Of a stretch of 64,000 nt of DNA, positions 11,390-22,189 are shown in pieces. The translations under genes and the position numbers were made by a program. Numbering within the stretch: the first letter of the stretch is position 1; every line of letters starts with the position of its first letter. Below the pieces are notes generated by a model. That model did not search any database. It was not told where the DNA came from and saw only the letters and a list, made by a program, of their open reading frames with translations. Source of the stretch: Symbiodinium natans (taxonomy: Eukaryota; Sar; Dinophyceae; Suessiales; Symbiodiniaceae); assembly GCA_905221605.1 (NCBI GenBank), contig CAJNDS010001335.1:789938-853937 (forward strand), in the 5' to 3' direction.

Positions 11390-11500
11390 TTGGGATGTTC
11401 CCCCTTTCACTAACAGTCCTCAATAGGGATTCAGCCCTTTATAGGTATTCTAATAGGGGGTACCCTATTAACGACTGTTAGTGTACAGGGAACATCCCAA
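11390..11500. mobile_element. Family B miniature inverted-repeat element, copy B1
   Basis: A 111-bp element with about 28-bp inverted ends: TTGGGATGTTCCCC... with CACTAACAGTC on the left, and GACTGTTAGTG... with GGGAACATCCCAA on the right. Flanking octamers GATTCGGG and GATTAGGA match at 6 of 8 positions, compatible with a decayed 8-bp target duplication. No coding capacity. Confidence 0.85.
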
Positions 11501-11689
11501 GATTAGGATGTAGGGTTCTGGGTTTGGGGCCACGGGGGGGGGGGGGGAGAAGTTGGGGGGGTTTTTGGTACTGAGGCTGCGAAAAGACTCTTCTCCTCTT
11601 GGAGTGCCGAGTCCACGGAACGCAGGGCTCTATAGAGTTGAGGCTTTGGGGTTGGTTTAGGGTTTAGGGTTTAGGGGTTTAGGGGTTTA

Positions 11690-11866
11690 GGGGTTAGGGG
11701 CTTAGGGGCTTAGGGGCTTAGGGGCTTAGCTAGGGTTTAGGGTTTAGGGCTTAGGGCTTAGGGCTTAGGCTTAGGGCTTAGGGCTTAGGGCTTAGGGCTT
11801 AGGGCTTAGGGCTTAGGGCTTAGGGCTTAGGGCTTAGGGCTTAGGGCTTAGGGCTTAGGGCTTTGA
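11690..11866 (+). repeat. Homogenised GGGCTTA variant array
   Basis: After a few GGGGCTTA octamers there are about 16 GGGCTTA heptamers in a row, all sharing the same T-to-C change relative to GGGTTTA. Confidence 0.9.
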
Positions 11867-13052
11867 GCAAAACCCCTCAAGACCCTTAAACCCCTCACTG
11901 CTGAACCCTTGAACCATTACACCCTATGCACCATAAGACCATGAAGCCCTGTTCTTGAACCATTGAACCCTAAACCCTAAACCCTAAACCCTAAACCCAA
12001 AACCCTAAACCCTAAACCCAAAACCCTAAACCCTAAACCCTGAACCCTGAACCCTGAACCCTGAACCCTAAGCTGCAACCTCGAACCCTGATCCCCACCA
12101 CTCTCCCCCGCCTAGCATGAAGAAGGAGATGGTCAGTGTGAGTGGCACTGTCAGGTCCTCAGCCCCAGCGTGTGTACTGTAGGACCCGACACCAAATATG
12201 GTCTTGGGTTGAGGGAGATAATTTCAGGGTTGAGGGCTTAGAGATTTGGATTGTTAGCTCAGGGTGTTGCAGTTTAGGGTATGGGGTTCAGGGTGAACCC
12301 AAAACCCTAAGCCCTAAAGTTGGATTTAGGAAGAGCCTGGGAGTTCGATTGTCAAGATTCAAGGCAGAGGACTCTCCATGGCTCTTGATTTGGAGCCTAG
12401 GGGCTTAGGGTAGAGGATGTCATTTGTTGTTTGTGGTTTCAAGCCAAAACCATTCGGGCATTGGTTTGTTGAGGTATAGACCCTAAACCCTAAGCCCAGA
12501 AGAAACCAAACCCTAAACCCTAAACCCCAAGACCTAAACCCTAAACCCTACACCCTAAACGCTAAACCCTAAACCCTAAGACCTAAACCCTCAACCCTAT
12601 CCCGATGAAGCACTCACAGGGCAGGCAGCCGGACCAACCACGGGAAAGAGCGCCAGCGGGAGGAGGTTGCACCAGATGAACAGGAATCCTGGCACACCAG
12701 GGTTTAGTATTTGGGGTTTAGGGTTTGGAGTTAGGGTTTAGGGTTTCGGTTTCGGGTTTAGGGTTTAGGGTTTAGGGTTTAGGGTTTAGGGTTTAGGGTT
12801 TAGGGTTTAGGGTTTAGGGTTTAGGGTTTAGGGCCAGTTTAGGGTTTAGGGTTTAGGGTTTAGGGTTTAGGGTTTAGGGTTTAGGGTGGAAAGGGCTCGA
12901 TTTCTTCGCGAGCCCTGAACTCTAAACCCTGAGGCCTAAAACGGTTCGAGCCCCCAACCCCATATTTCAGAAACCTTTGGCAAGCCTCCCTAAACCCTAA
13001 ACCCTTGAGGGTTATAGGGTCTCAGGTCCCAGTTGCAGCCCTTGTTCACCTC

Positions 13053-13078
13053 CCCCCCCCCCCCCCCCCCCCCCCCCG
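13053..13078. repeat. Poly-C run
   Basis: A homopolymer of roughly 25 C residues. It is a likely length-polymorphic or assembly-sensitive site. Confidence 0.9.
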
Positions 13079-13181
13079 TGAAAGGCCACCAAACACAAAT
13101 CCACCCTCAGCCCCCAAGACAGCAACCCGAAACCTGAAATCCCGGAACCCCGCCTTCTAGATGGTCAGTTCTCAAAAATAT

Positions 13182-13248
13182 GGTCCCTTTTGGGGTAACC
13201 TAACCATTATTACGGGCCACCTTATAATAGCAACCCCCACAAGGGACC
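13182..13248. mobile_element. Family E miniature inverted-repeat element, copy E1
   Basis: A 67-bp element. The left end GGTCCCTTTTGGGGTAACC and the reverse complement of the right end (GGTCCCTTGTGGGGGTTGC) agree at most positions. It shares its ends with the element at 25545-25609. Confidence 0.7.
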
Positions 13249-15529
13249 CTCATGTAGAGCAGCGACCATATCCTAAACCGTCAAGCCCTCGGCCCTCAGA
13301 ATCCTAGCCGGACGCACGGCTGGTGAAGCGCGTGTAGGGCGTGTAGATGGGCGTTCGCAAGATCTTCTCGCAAGCGCCCAACCTGAGAGCCAGCAGTCTC
13401 TCAGGGCCTTGGGGGGGTTTGGGGTTTAGGGTGCCCTAAACCCCAAACCCTAAACCCTAAACCCTAAACCCCAAACCCTAAACCCCAAACCCTAAACCCT
13501 AAAGCCCCGAACCCTAAACCCTAAACCCCCCGAAACCCTGACGTCCGCAAAGTTGTGGGCCCAGGCGGCACATTCTGGAGCTTCGTGATGCTGCGGTCGA
13601 CTTCGTTGGCTGCCGGTGGGTCGAGGCCTCCCAGCTTCGGCACGCAGAAGACCTGACGTTTTTGGGGGGGTTTGGGGGTTTGGGGGGTTATGGGGTTTAG
13701 GGTTTAGGGTTTAAGGTTTAGGGTTTAGGGTTTAGGGTTGAGGGGTTTATAGGCCTTTTAAGGAATTGGGGGTTTCGGGCTTTAGGGATTTAGGGCGTTT
13801 AGGGGGTTTAGGGCTTTTAGGGCTGCTTAGGGGTTTAGGGGTTTAGGGGTTTAAAGATGTAGGCTTCAAAAGGTTCGAGGCTGGAGGCTTCGGGTTTAGG
13901 GCATTCCGGGATTAGAGTCAAGGGCGAAGGCAAGAAACTCTGAAGCCGACAGTTTGGTTGCTTCTTTTAGCGGCCCGAAGCCCTTCTTTTGGCTTGGATC
14001 GTGTTGAGGTTTGGGTGTTTCGGGTTCAGGGTTTAGGGGTGTAGAGCAGTGTAGGGTTTAGGGTCAAAGTGTAGAACAAAGGGCTCAATGGGCCGAACCC
14101 TGAACCCAGAACCCCACTCCGACCTCAAGACCCTAGGCTAAAACATAAAGAAAAACAGAAACTATAGAGCTTCAATTATTGGGGCACCAGCCTCTTGCAT
14201 CTTACATAGCATGAAAAACCTACCAAGCTACGCAGAGATGTCCGCGCCTATCTCGCTGCCTCTCTGTTCCAGGTCCATTCACCCTAAACCCTAAGCCTAA
14301 ACCCGAAGCCCTAAACCCTAGCCCCCAAAACCGTCAGCCTAACAAGGAAGCAGGGGCCTGGAGGAATGAGAACTGCAGGGTTCCTGATAAGAAGCCCTTA
14401 GTTATACCCTAAACCCTATACCCCTAAACCCTGAACCCCAAACCCTAACCGCAAGGCCTGCACGACGACTCCTGAAACCCCGGACCCTCTGGGGTTTAGG
14501 GTCTAGGGTTTGGGTTTAGGGTTTAGGGTTTAGGGCTTTTAGGTTTTAGGGTTTAGGGTTTAGGGTGTAGGGTGTAGGGTGTAGGGTGTAGGGTTTAGGC
14601 CTAGACCCTCACTCCTAAAGACGCGCAAACAACAAGACAAGACTCAAACACACCGGCTTGCAGAACAGTGGCGGAGCTGTTTAAGTGTTCGATCCTTGGG
14701 TCTTTTGGGGGCTTTTGGGGGGTCTGGGGGCTCAAGACTGGACTAAACCCTAAACCCTAAACCCTAAACCCTAAACCCTAAACCTGGAGGCCTAGATCTC
14801 AGGATGTTTCGGTTCGGGTTTAGGGTTTAGGGTTTGGGGTTTAGGGCTTTGGGTTCAGGGTGTTAGGGCCAGCAGAAGCACTGTGCCCCAAAGTTCTTGG
14901 GGCGAGAAAGGATGCAGATTGAACCTTGAACAAAACCTGAACCCTAAACCCTCAACCCTAAACCCTGAACCCTGAACGCTGAATCCTAAACTCTTCATGT
15001 GGAAGGCAGCAAAGACATCCGGGGTGTCAGGGCTTGCATTAAGAGCATTCTTCAAAAACCATAAATCCTAATCTGTAAACCCTGCCACGTCCCAGGCACT
15101 CGTGCAAGATCTGCAGTGGGCGGTTGGCAGCAGAGGTGGCGGAGATGCGATCCTCATTGGTTTCGCGGTTTCGTAGGGTGCCGGGACCCTGCCAGTTTCT
15201 AGGCTTTTCAAGGGTGTAGGGGTTGTAAGGGGAGGGGGCGTGGTTCAAGAGGCTAGAAAGCCCTGCACCCTGAGCCATAAACCTGGAACCTTAAACCCTG
15301 GCCCCCCCTTGTTCCCCGCCCTCCTTCCCTCAAGCCAGCAGCCAACTGAGGCTCCCGGCAATGAACCCTCGCTCCTCCAACACGCCTGTGTCCCAAATGC
15401 AGCCGAGCTCGGCCTCTGGGAAGCCCGTTTAGGGTTTAGGGTTTAGGGTTTAGGGTTTAGGGCTTAGGGTTTAGGATTTAGGGTTTAGGCTATAGGGTTT
15501 AGGGTTTAGGATTTAGGGATTAGTTGGGC

Positions 15530-15618
15530 TATGTGTACTTAGGCTATAACTGGGTAACTATGGTTATAACCTTGTCTAGGGCACTTACAACCCTACTAAG
15601 AAGTCATGAACCTTCAAG
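15530..15618 (+). mobile_element. Family A element, left-truncated copy A3
   Basis: The right part of a family A element: a GGGCACTTA-containing interior and the right end CATGAACCTTCAAG at 15605-15618. The left terminal repeat is missing, and its place is taken by a TTTAGGG-type tract ending near 15520. Confidence 0.65.
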
Positions 15619-15921
15619 TAAAGCTTGAATGTGGGGAAGGCCGTTTGGCGTTGGGGGGTTTGGATTCAAGGTTGGGTTGCCGGTTTGGGAACTTGGAAGT
15701 TTATTTAGGGTTTAAGGCTTTAAGGCTTGGGCCAGGAGTTAGGGCTTAAGGAGTTTAGGTCTCCAGGAGCTTGGGGTTTCAGGGCCTGGCTGTTGGGTGC
15801 AGGCATGGGTTTAGACTTCGCATTCCAAGGTTTCAACGGGCTTCGGAGCGAGCCCAGGCAGGGCTGTGCACCTAAGAGGTAAACCTAAGAGGTAAAGCCC
15901 ATGAAATCACCCACGGCAGAT

Positions 15922-16027
15922 GGGGGTCTACGAACATAAGGGGCCCCCTAACGGAGACCCCCAAAGAGCAGGATGCCCGCATAGCAAGGGCCCCAAGAAG
16001 GGTACCCCCCTAGTTTCGGAAACCCCC
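15922..16027. mobile_element. Family D miniature inverted-repeat element, copy D1
   Basis: A 106-bp element with left end GGGGGTCTACGAACATAAGG and right end TAGTTTCGGAAACCCCC. The phrase GGTACCCC(C)TA..TTCGGAAACCCCC recurs in D4 and partly in D5. A TTTAGGG tract begins immediately at the right end. Confidence 0.65.
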
Positions 16028-17218
16028 GTTTAGGGTTTAGGGTTTAGGGTTTAGGGTTTAGGGTCACAGGAACCTCAAAACGCCGAAAGGCCCGCGGGTG
16101 CCCCCAAAGGTCGGGGCGAAAGCCTAAAACCTCGAAGCCTCATCCCAGAACGTTCAAAAGACGTCAAGCTCTTGACCCAAAATCCTGAGACTTCCCTAAA
16201 CCCCCAACCCCGAAACCCTGAAAACCCTGAAACCGTGAACCCTACATGGCAAGACATCCCTAAACCCTTATAAGCCCTAAACCCTAAACCCTAAAACCTG
16301 AACCCCAAACCCTAAACCCCAAACCCTAAATCCCAAACCCTAAACCCTAAACCCTAAACCCTAAACCCTAAACCCTAAACCCTAAACCCTAACGTAATGG
16401 CAAAGAGGGCCGGAGCCTCGCCTTGAAAGCTCTGGTGGTGGCTTTCCGCACCTCCTCCTCCGTCGTGCGAGAGCCTGGGGTTTGCTCAGGGTTTTAGGAC
16501 TTGGGGGCTTAGAGTTTAGGGTTTAGGGTTTAGGGTTTAGGGTTTAGGGCTTAGGGCTGAGGGCATAGGGCTTAGAGCTTAGGGCTTTGAGCGTTGGGCT
16601 TAGGGCTGAGGGCATAGGGCTTAGGGCTTAGGGCTTAGGCCTTAGGCTTGAGCTTGTTTTAAATGTGCAGTGGACTTTCGCTCTGCACAAACTTCTGTCC
16701 CAGGGGATGAGGGTTTAGGGTGTTTCTTGGGGTAGTTACACGGTCCCCGACTATGGGCCCTTACTTGGGAACCCTTGTATACCCCTTAAAAACCCTAACA
16801 ACCCAAGAGCCAAAATACCTCAGAACCCTTTGAAGCATTTAATGGACCACATTATGGGACCATGGAACAATTATTGGGACTTTGGGTTTCCGGTTTCGGA
16901 CTTGGGGTGTACGGTTTAAAGCTTACGCAGAGATTCATGGGTGCGTCGTTCTTACTGACTTTGTCCGTAGGGCACCCTCGACCATGAACCAACCCGATCC
17001 ACACCCTAAAAAACCACAAAGCCCTATAAACCCCAAAACGCTCTAAGCCCTACAAACCCTACAACCCTGCAAACCCTGAAACCCCTAAAACCCCTAAGAC
17101 ATAAAAAAAACCTAGAAACCCGAAAGCCTAAAACCATAAACCCCAAGACCCTAAAAACCCATAAACCCTTAATCTAAAACCTTCTGCCAAGATGCAAGAC
17201 TCTGGGGTGTCAAGTATG

Positions 17219-17288
17219 GGCCGTAATTCGGGTCCCTTGTTATATAACCCTTACATACACTCTACATAATAGGGGCCCGCACTTCGGA
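17219..17288. mobile_element. Possible short TIR element, family unassigned
   Basis: CCGTAATTCGGGTCCCTTGT on the left and the reverse complement of AGGGGCCCGCACTTCGG on the right share CCG.A.T.CGGG.CCCT. The resemblance to family E is weak and the boundaries are uncertain. Confidence 0.3.
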
Positions 17289-18573
17289 TCCCTAAACCCT
17301 GAACCCTTATCCCTAAACCCTAAACCCTAAACCCTAAGCCCTAAACCCTAAACCCTAAACCCTAAGCCCTAAACCCTGAACCCTAGTCAGGGCCCATGGT
17401 TCCAACCTTAGGAAAAACCCTGGATGGGCCACCCCACCGAGCTCGATGTGAGGATTGCACCCATCCTGCACAGGGTTTAGGGTTTAGGGTTTAGGGTTTA
17501 GGGTTTAGGGTTTAGGGAATAGGGAATAGGGTTTAGGATGGCGCTCAAAGGTTACGCTTAGAGCTTAGGGGTGGCGGGCGGGTTTAGGGGTTTTGGGGTT
17601 TAGGGGCTTAGGGGCTTTGGGGTTTTGGGGCTTTGGGGTTTAGGGGTTTAGGGGTTTAGGGGTTTAGGGGTTTAGGGTTTAGGGTTTATGGGGTTTGGAG
17701 TTCACGGCTTGAGGTGTAGGGGCTGTTTTTGAGGTCTAGGGTTTAGGTTTAGCGGTTGGGGTTGAGAATAGCGGCACACTTCAAGACTCACCTTGCATGC
17801 ATCCGAGATAGGAGCAGTTCAAGACGCAAGCTGCTTGTCCCCAGACCCGACACCCCCATTCCTTGGGGAAGCAAAAAGAAAACAAACACCGAAAACTTCC
17901 AAACGCAGAACGAGCTATGTACGCCCCAATGCCAAACAGCTTTGGGTCTCGGACGGCCCCTCTGAGGGGGCCTCCTAATGCTTCGAGCATCAGGGGTTTT
18001 TTGGGGCTTAGTGCAGGGCTTAGGGCTTCGGGTTTTGGGCCCTTGGGGTCTTAGGTCCTTCGGTCGTAGAACTCCGGGGCATAAGGGTGTGGGGATCCTA
18101 GGTGCTAGGGAACTTCGGAATCAGCGCCTTAAGCCCTATCTGGGGGCCTCGGTCAGGTGGTACTTCAAAGAGACGGCGAAGCTGCGGATGAGCTTAAGGG
18201 TGTGCTGCTGCCTGGTTGCTGCTTCGTTTCTGGTCTCGGGTTCAGTGAAAATCCTCAACCCTAAGCCCTAAACCCGAAACCCTGAACCTAAACCCTGAAA
18301 CCCTGAACCCCTAAAACCCTGAACCCCTAAACCCTGAACCCTAAACCCCTAAACCCTACCTCAACTTAGCCCCCTTCCCTGGCGTGGGAGCTGGTGTTTG
18401 CGGTTTTCGGGGGAACACGGTTTCGCGCCCTTGGGGGCTTAGTTCCAGCAGCCCGGAGATCTCCAAACCATGGACCCTGGCTGAGCACCGCAAACCCTAA
18501 ACCCTAAACCCTAAACCCTAAACCCTAAACCCTAAGCCCTAAGCCCTAAAAGCCCTAAACCCTAAGCTCAGCA

Positions 18574-18612
18574 GTGGAGGGCGGGGCTTCGTCCCCGCCC
18601 ACCGCTGCCGTT
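18574..18612. other. Strong GC hairpin
   Basis: GGGCGGGG and CCCCGCCC form an 8-bp stem around a CTTCGT loop. The stem is extended by CAGTGG/CCGCTG with a bulge. It could be a foldback element remnant; nothing nearby suggests a transcription terminator. Confidence 0.5.
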
Positions 18613-18746
18613 TCGGCTTTTGAAAGCATCCTACAGACAAAGGACTTGGTGGTCAGACACTGTCGCACTGTATCGTCTCTGCCGTGATTGCCTTCATATA
18701 AATATTACCCCAAATCCTCTGGCAGCCAAAAACCTGTCCGCAACAT

Positions 18747-18860
18747 CCGAATCCTAAACGAATAGGGTTTTCGGAATAGGATTTAAGCTAAATCCTAAAC
18801 GAATAAGGTTTAGGAACAAGATTTAGGCCTAAATCCTAAACGAATAAGGCTTAGACCCCA
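18747..18860. repeat. Hairpin-forming direct repeats (AATCCTAAACGAATA)
   Basis: Three copies of AATCCTAAACGAATA(A/G)GG spaced about 40 bp apart, with a further relative near 18987. Within the second copy TCCTAAAC GAATAAG GTTTAGGA makes a perfect 8-bp stem. The unit resembles, but is not, the telomere repeat. Confidence 0.7.
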
Positions 18861-19617
18861 AAATCTGGAAAATGCAATTTTGCACAGCTGGAATCGGCCA
18901 CATTGTCCCCGAGTCCTGGGATACCCTTCACGGGAGGGCCTCAATCCTATTCGCTAAAATCCTATTCCTGGGCTCCCTAAATCCTAAACGAAAAGGATTT
19001 AGAACCCTAAACCCTAAACCCTAACCCCTGACCCCTAAACCCCAACCCAAACCCCTGAACCCTAAACCCCTATCTACCAGGTTTCGGGGTTGAGGGAGTC
19101 AAGGGTGGATCTTGCAAAGAACTTTGAAGGAGTCTACACCCGCAAAGACCCTCAACTGCCCAAGACCCCCCCGGAACCCCGAAATCCCCAAACTCTGAAC
19201 CCCGAACCCGGTTTAGGGTTTAGGGTTTAGGGTTTAGGGTTTAAGGTTTAGGGTTTAGGGTTTAGGGTTTAGGGTTCAGGGAAACCCAAACCCCAAAGCC
19301 TAGACCTAAACTTAAACCCACTTGAAGGGGTCTAAACCAGCCATGCTGAGCCCGGGACGATTTGAAGACCTGGGCGTCCCAGGAGAAACCCTACACCCCA
19401 CGCCTTCACTAAGGGGTTTAGGGTTTAGGGTTTAGGGTTTAGGGTTTAGGATTTAGGGTTTAGGGTCTAGGGTTTAGGGTTTAGGGTTTATGGTTTAGGG
19501 TTTAGGGTTTAGGGTTTAGGGTTAGGGTTTAGGGTCCGTGAGGATTGAGGAATCGGGGGGGGTTCTCAGGCTTAGCACACCAGAAGCCCCAACGCCCTCA
19601 ACCCGAAACCCCTAAAC

Positions 19618-19798
19618 TTGGGATGCTCCCCCTGATACTAACAGTCCTGAATAAGGTTAAGGGTTTTAGGGTTTAGGGTTTAGGGTTGAGGGTTTAGGGT
19701 TTAGGGTTTAGGGTTTAGGGTTTAGGGTTTAGGGTTTAGGGTTTAGGGGGTATAATAATTCCTCTTGAGGACTGTCCGTATAAGGGCGAACATCCCAA
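19618..19798. mobile_element. Family B element interrupted by telomere-type repeats, copy B2
   Basis: Both ends of a family B element are present (TTGGGATGCTCCCC...ACTAACAGTCC on the left, GGACTGTCCGTA...CGAACATCCCAA on the right). Positions about 19653-19748 between them are a TTTAGGG-type tract. Other copies of this family are 93-111 bp, so this one is enlarged to 181 bp by roughly the length of that tract. Confidence 0.8.
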
Positions 19799-21599
19799 CC
19801 CCCAAACCCCGAAATAAACCCTCGATCTCAACCCTGCAAAACGGCCGTTCCGTCAACAACATCACAGTTTCGTTGGGAGGAATTCCCAGGCTTTAACAGA
19901 TGTAGGGTTTTGGGGGTTTAGGGTTGAGGGTTTAGGGGTTTAGGGTTTTAGGGCTTTTGGGCTTAAGTTTAAGGTTTTAGGGCTTGGGGGGCGGAGCCCA
20001 CCGCCCTAAACCCAATATCTAGGGCATGGAAGGGTTACCTCATTCGAGGGACGAGCTTCTAACCCTAAACCAGAAAATCCCCCCCCCCAAAAAAAAAAAA
20101 ACGAAAAGCCCTGAGACCTCGAGAACCCTAATCATAGCCCGAAAGATCCTAAACACCCCAAACCCTAAACTGTAAACCTATCCTGCTTAGTGTGCATGGT
20201 TTCGGGGAAAATTCGTGAACTAGGTGCCCTACATCATCTTCAAGGTTAGATAACCTGTTAGATGGGGTGTAAGGGAAGTCACCACGAAGAACAAGTAAAG
20301 AACCCAAACACAAACAGCTGTCATGTTTGTGGCCTGACAGCGAGAATATTGACCTTGCAGTTCGGGCTTAGACCCTTGGGGCGGCAAGAAGTCCTGACGG
20401 CACACTTCCCCTTAGTTCCTGAGTTCATACGCCCACAAAAAAAGCACACTTTCAGTTCTATAGGGGATTATGACATCCCAGGAACCCTAAACCCTAAACC
20501 CTAGACCCTAAACCCCCAAAAAGTGTAAAGTGTACTCACTCAGTCCCAGAAGTTTGGGGTGCCGGCTGGCGTGCATTCGATGCCGGCGGTTCCCGGCACC
20601 TGGGTGACGCTTTGCTCATCGGGTTTCCGAATGTTTGGGGTTTAGGGTTTAGGGTTTAGGGTTGATGAAATCCCAGGGCTTAGGGTTTTAGTATGGGGTT
20701 TAGGGCTGCACCACCCACTGTGTTTCGCACCCTACAAGCCCCGGCAAGACAGACGTTTTGGCCACAAGTGGCGTTCGTAATCTCTATCCTGCCAATTCTT
20801 GTGGTTAATGTCGGAGTCACATTTTTAAATGGGGTGGGAATAGTACTATTCGGCGGGACAGGGGGCCCCGGCTCAAGACTACTTTCCATTACGAGAGGTT
20901 TTCGGGCTGATGTGTGTAAACCCCATATAGAGGGGTTCGATGAAAACAAAAATGGGGTGTGACAGTTGTAAAATTTGGCTGGCCAGGAATCTAAAATTTT
21001 ACTGAAGATTGCTTAAGAGTTCCATTGCGGAAAAGACTTTTCAGCTGAGCTGGCTTGAAAGAGCTCCAGAAGCCAGAGCCTGAGTCTTTAGAGAAGCAGA
21101 TCTCCTTGACAGCTGACCCCTCCCAGACCCCCACAACCCAGAACCCCCAGGCATTTATTAATTTCACCCCCGCTTTGTTTTCCACCCTCACAACCCCGGA
21201 AACCAAAACAAGATCTGGGGGGGGTGGGTTTATTAAAGGCACCCGAACATTACCCGAGTTCCTGAACCCCATACCCCACCTAACACCCCCAAACAAGCCT
21301 AGGAGCTCTACATCTGAAATGCCCAGACCCTAAACCCTAAACACAACAACCCCAAAAACGCCCTAAAACTAGAGAGCCCTCAAAAGCTCTAAACCTGCAG
21401 CACCCAAAAAAGCCCCAAACATCGCCGAGGCCGAGGTGCACGGAGCAGAATTCGGCTGGAGAGGGCGCGCGACTCCTTGGAACGCTTGGCTCTGGGGACC
21501 GGAGTGGGCTTTGGAGGGCTTAGAAGGGTTCGGGGTCCAGGGTTTGGCTGGGCCTTGTGTTAGGGTTTTTTGGGCTGCGGGTTAGTAGCCCTGCATGGT

Positions 21600-21690
21600 T
21601 TTGGGGTTTAGGGTTTGGGGTTTGGGGTTTGGGGTTTGGGGTTTTGGGTTTGGGGTTTGGGGTTTGGGGGTTTGGGGTTTAAGGTTCAAG
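21600..21690 (+). repeat. Homogenised TTTGGGG variant array
   Basis: About nine to ten units of GGGGTTT or GGGTTT with the A of TTTAGGG replaced or lost throughout. Confidence 0.85.
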
Positions 21691-22007
21691 GTGCCAGGAC
21701 CTCTACTCGCTGAACTTCTTTGCCAGGAAGCGCCTGGCTTTCGTTAAGACTCATTGAGGCTTGGTCGTTATACTTCATTCGGCTTAGGGGCTTCGACCAC
21801 TTCCAACCCCACAGCCCTAAACCAGGATTTAACGTTTGGGGTAAAGGGCAACCCTAAACCCTAAGCCCGAAGCCCTAAACCCTAAACCTTAAACCTTAAA
21901 CCCTAAACCCATGCGTGGGGCCCCCAGATTTCTGGTTGCAGCTCGGGTGGCTCGGACCAAACCGTTCCAGAGCTCGCGGCCCTCGATGAAGCGATGATAC
22001 CTTGGTC

Positions 22008-22023
22008 TTGGGATGTTCCCCCG
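22008..22023. mobile_element. Solitary family B end
   Basis: TTGGGATGTTCCCCCG matches the left end of family B, but no partner end follows before the complete copy that starts at 22097. Confidence 0.5.
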
Positions 22024-22096
22024 CGACAGGGCCAATAAGAAAGACGGAAAACAAGCGCCGAACCCCAACAACCTAAACCGCCTTGACGAGTAAACC

Positions 22097-22189
22097 TTGG
22101 GATGTTCCCCGTATACTAGCAGTCCTTCATAGGGATTACAATAGGACTATCATCCATCTTGTTAGTATCATTAAGGGGGGACATCCCAA
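22097..22189. mobile_element. Family B miniature inverted-repeat element, copy B3
   Basis: A 93-bp element with left end TTGGGATGTTCCCCGTATAC (then TAGCAGTCC) and right end GTTAGTATCA...GGGGACATCCCAA. The interior contains CATAGGGATTACAATAGG, matching the AATAGGGATT core of B1 and B4. Confidence 0.8.

Larger units (their letters stand above)
9329..20660. repeat. Interstitial telomere-type repeat mosaic with embedded TIR elements
   Basis: Plus-orientation tracts at about 9975-10078, 10822-10970, 11648-11866, 12715-12890, 13690-13760, 14505-14600, 15428-15520, 16028-16065, 16512-16640, 17473-17540, 17580-17690, 19210-19280, 19410-19530 and 19650-19750. Minus-orientation tracts at about 9595-9650, 9775-9850, 10584-10695, 11967-12070, 12480-12600, 13440-13535, 14742-14785, 14938-14980, 16258-16393, 17290-17390, 18255-18355, 18490-18560 and 19005-19070. 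The spacers are mostly 50-500 bp. I see no convincing gene; the longest open frames end in the repeats and lack domain motifs. Confidence 0.9.

Noticed and set aside
20680-21333. Two membrane-like or polar open frames on both strands
   Set aside because: Both strands are open over the same bases, neither has a recognisable motif, and the 3' ends lie in CCCTAAA-like sequence.
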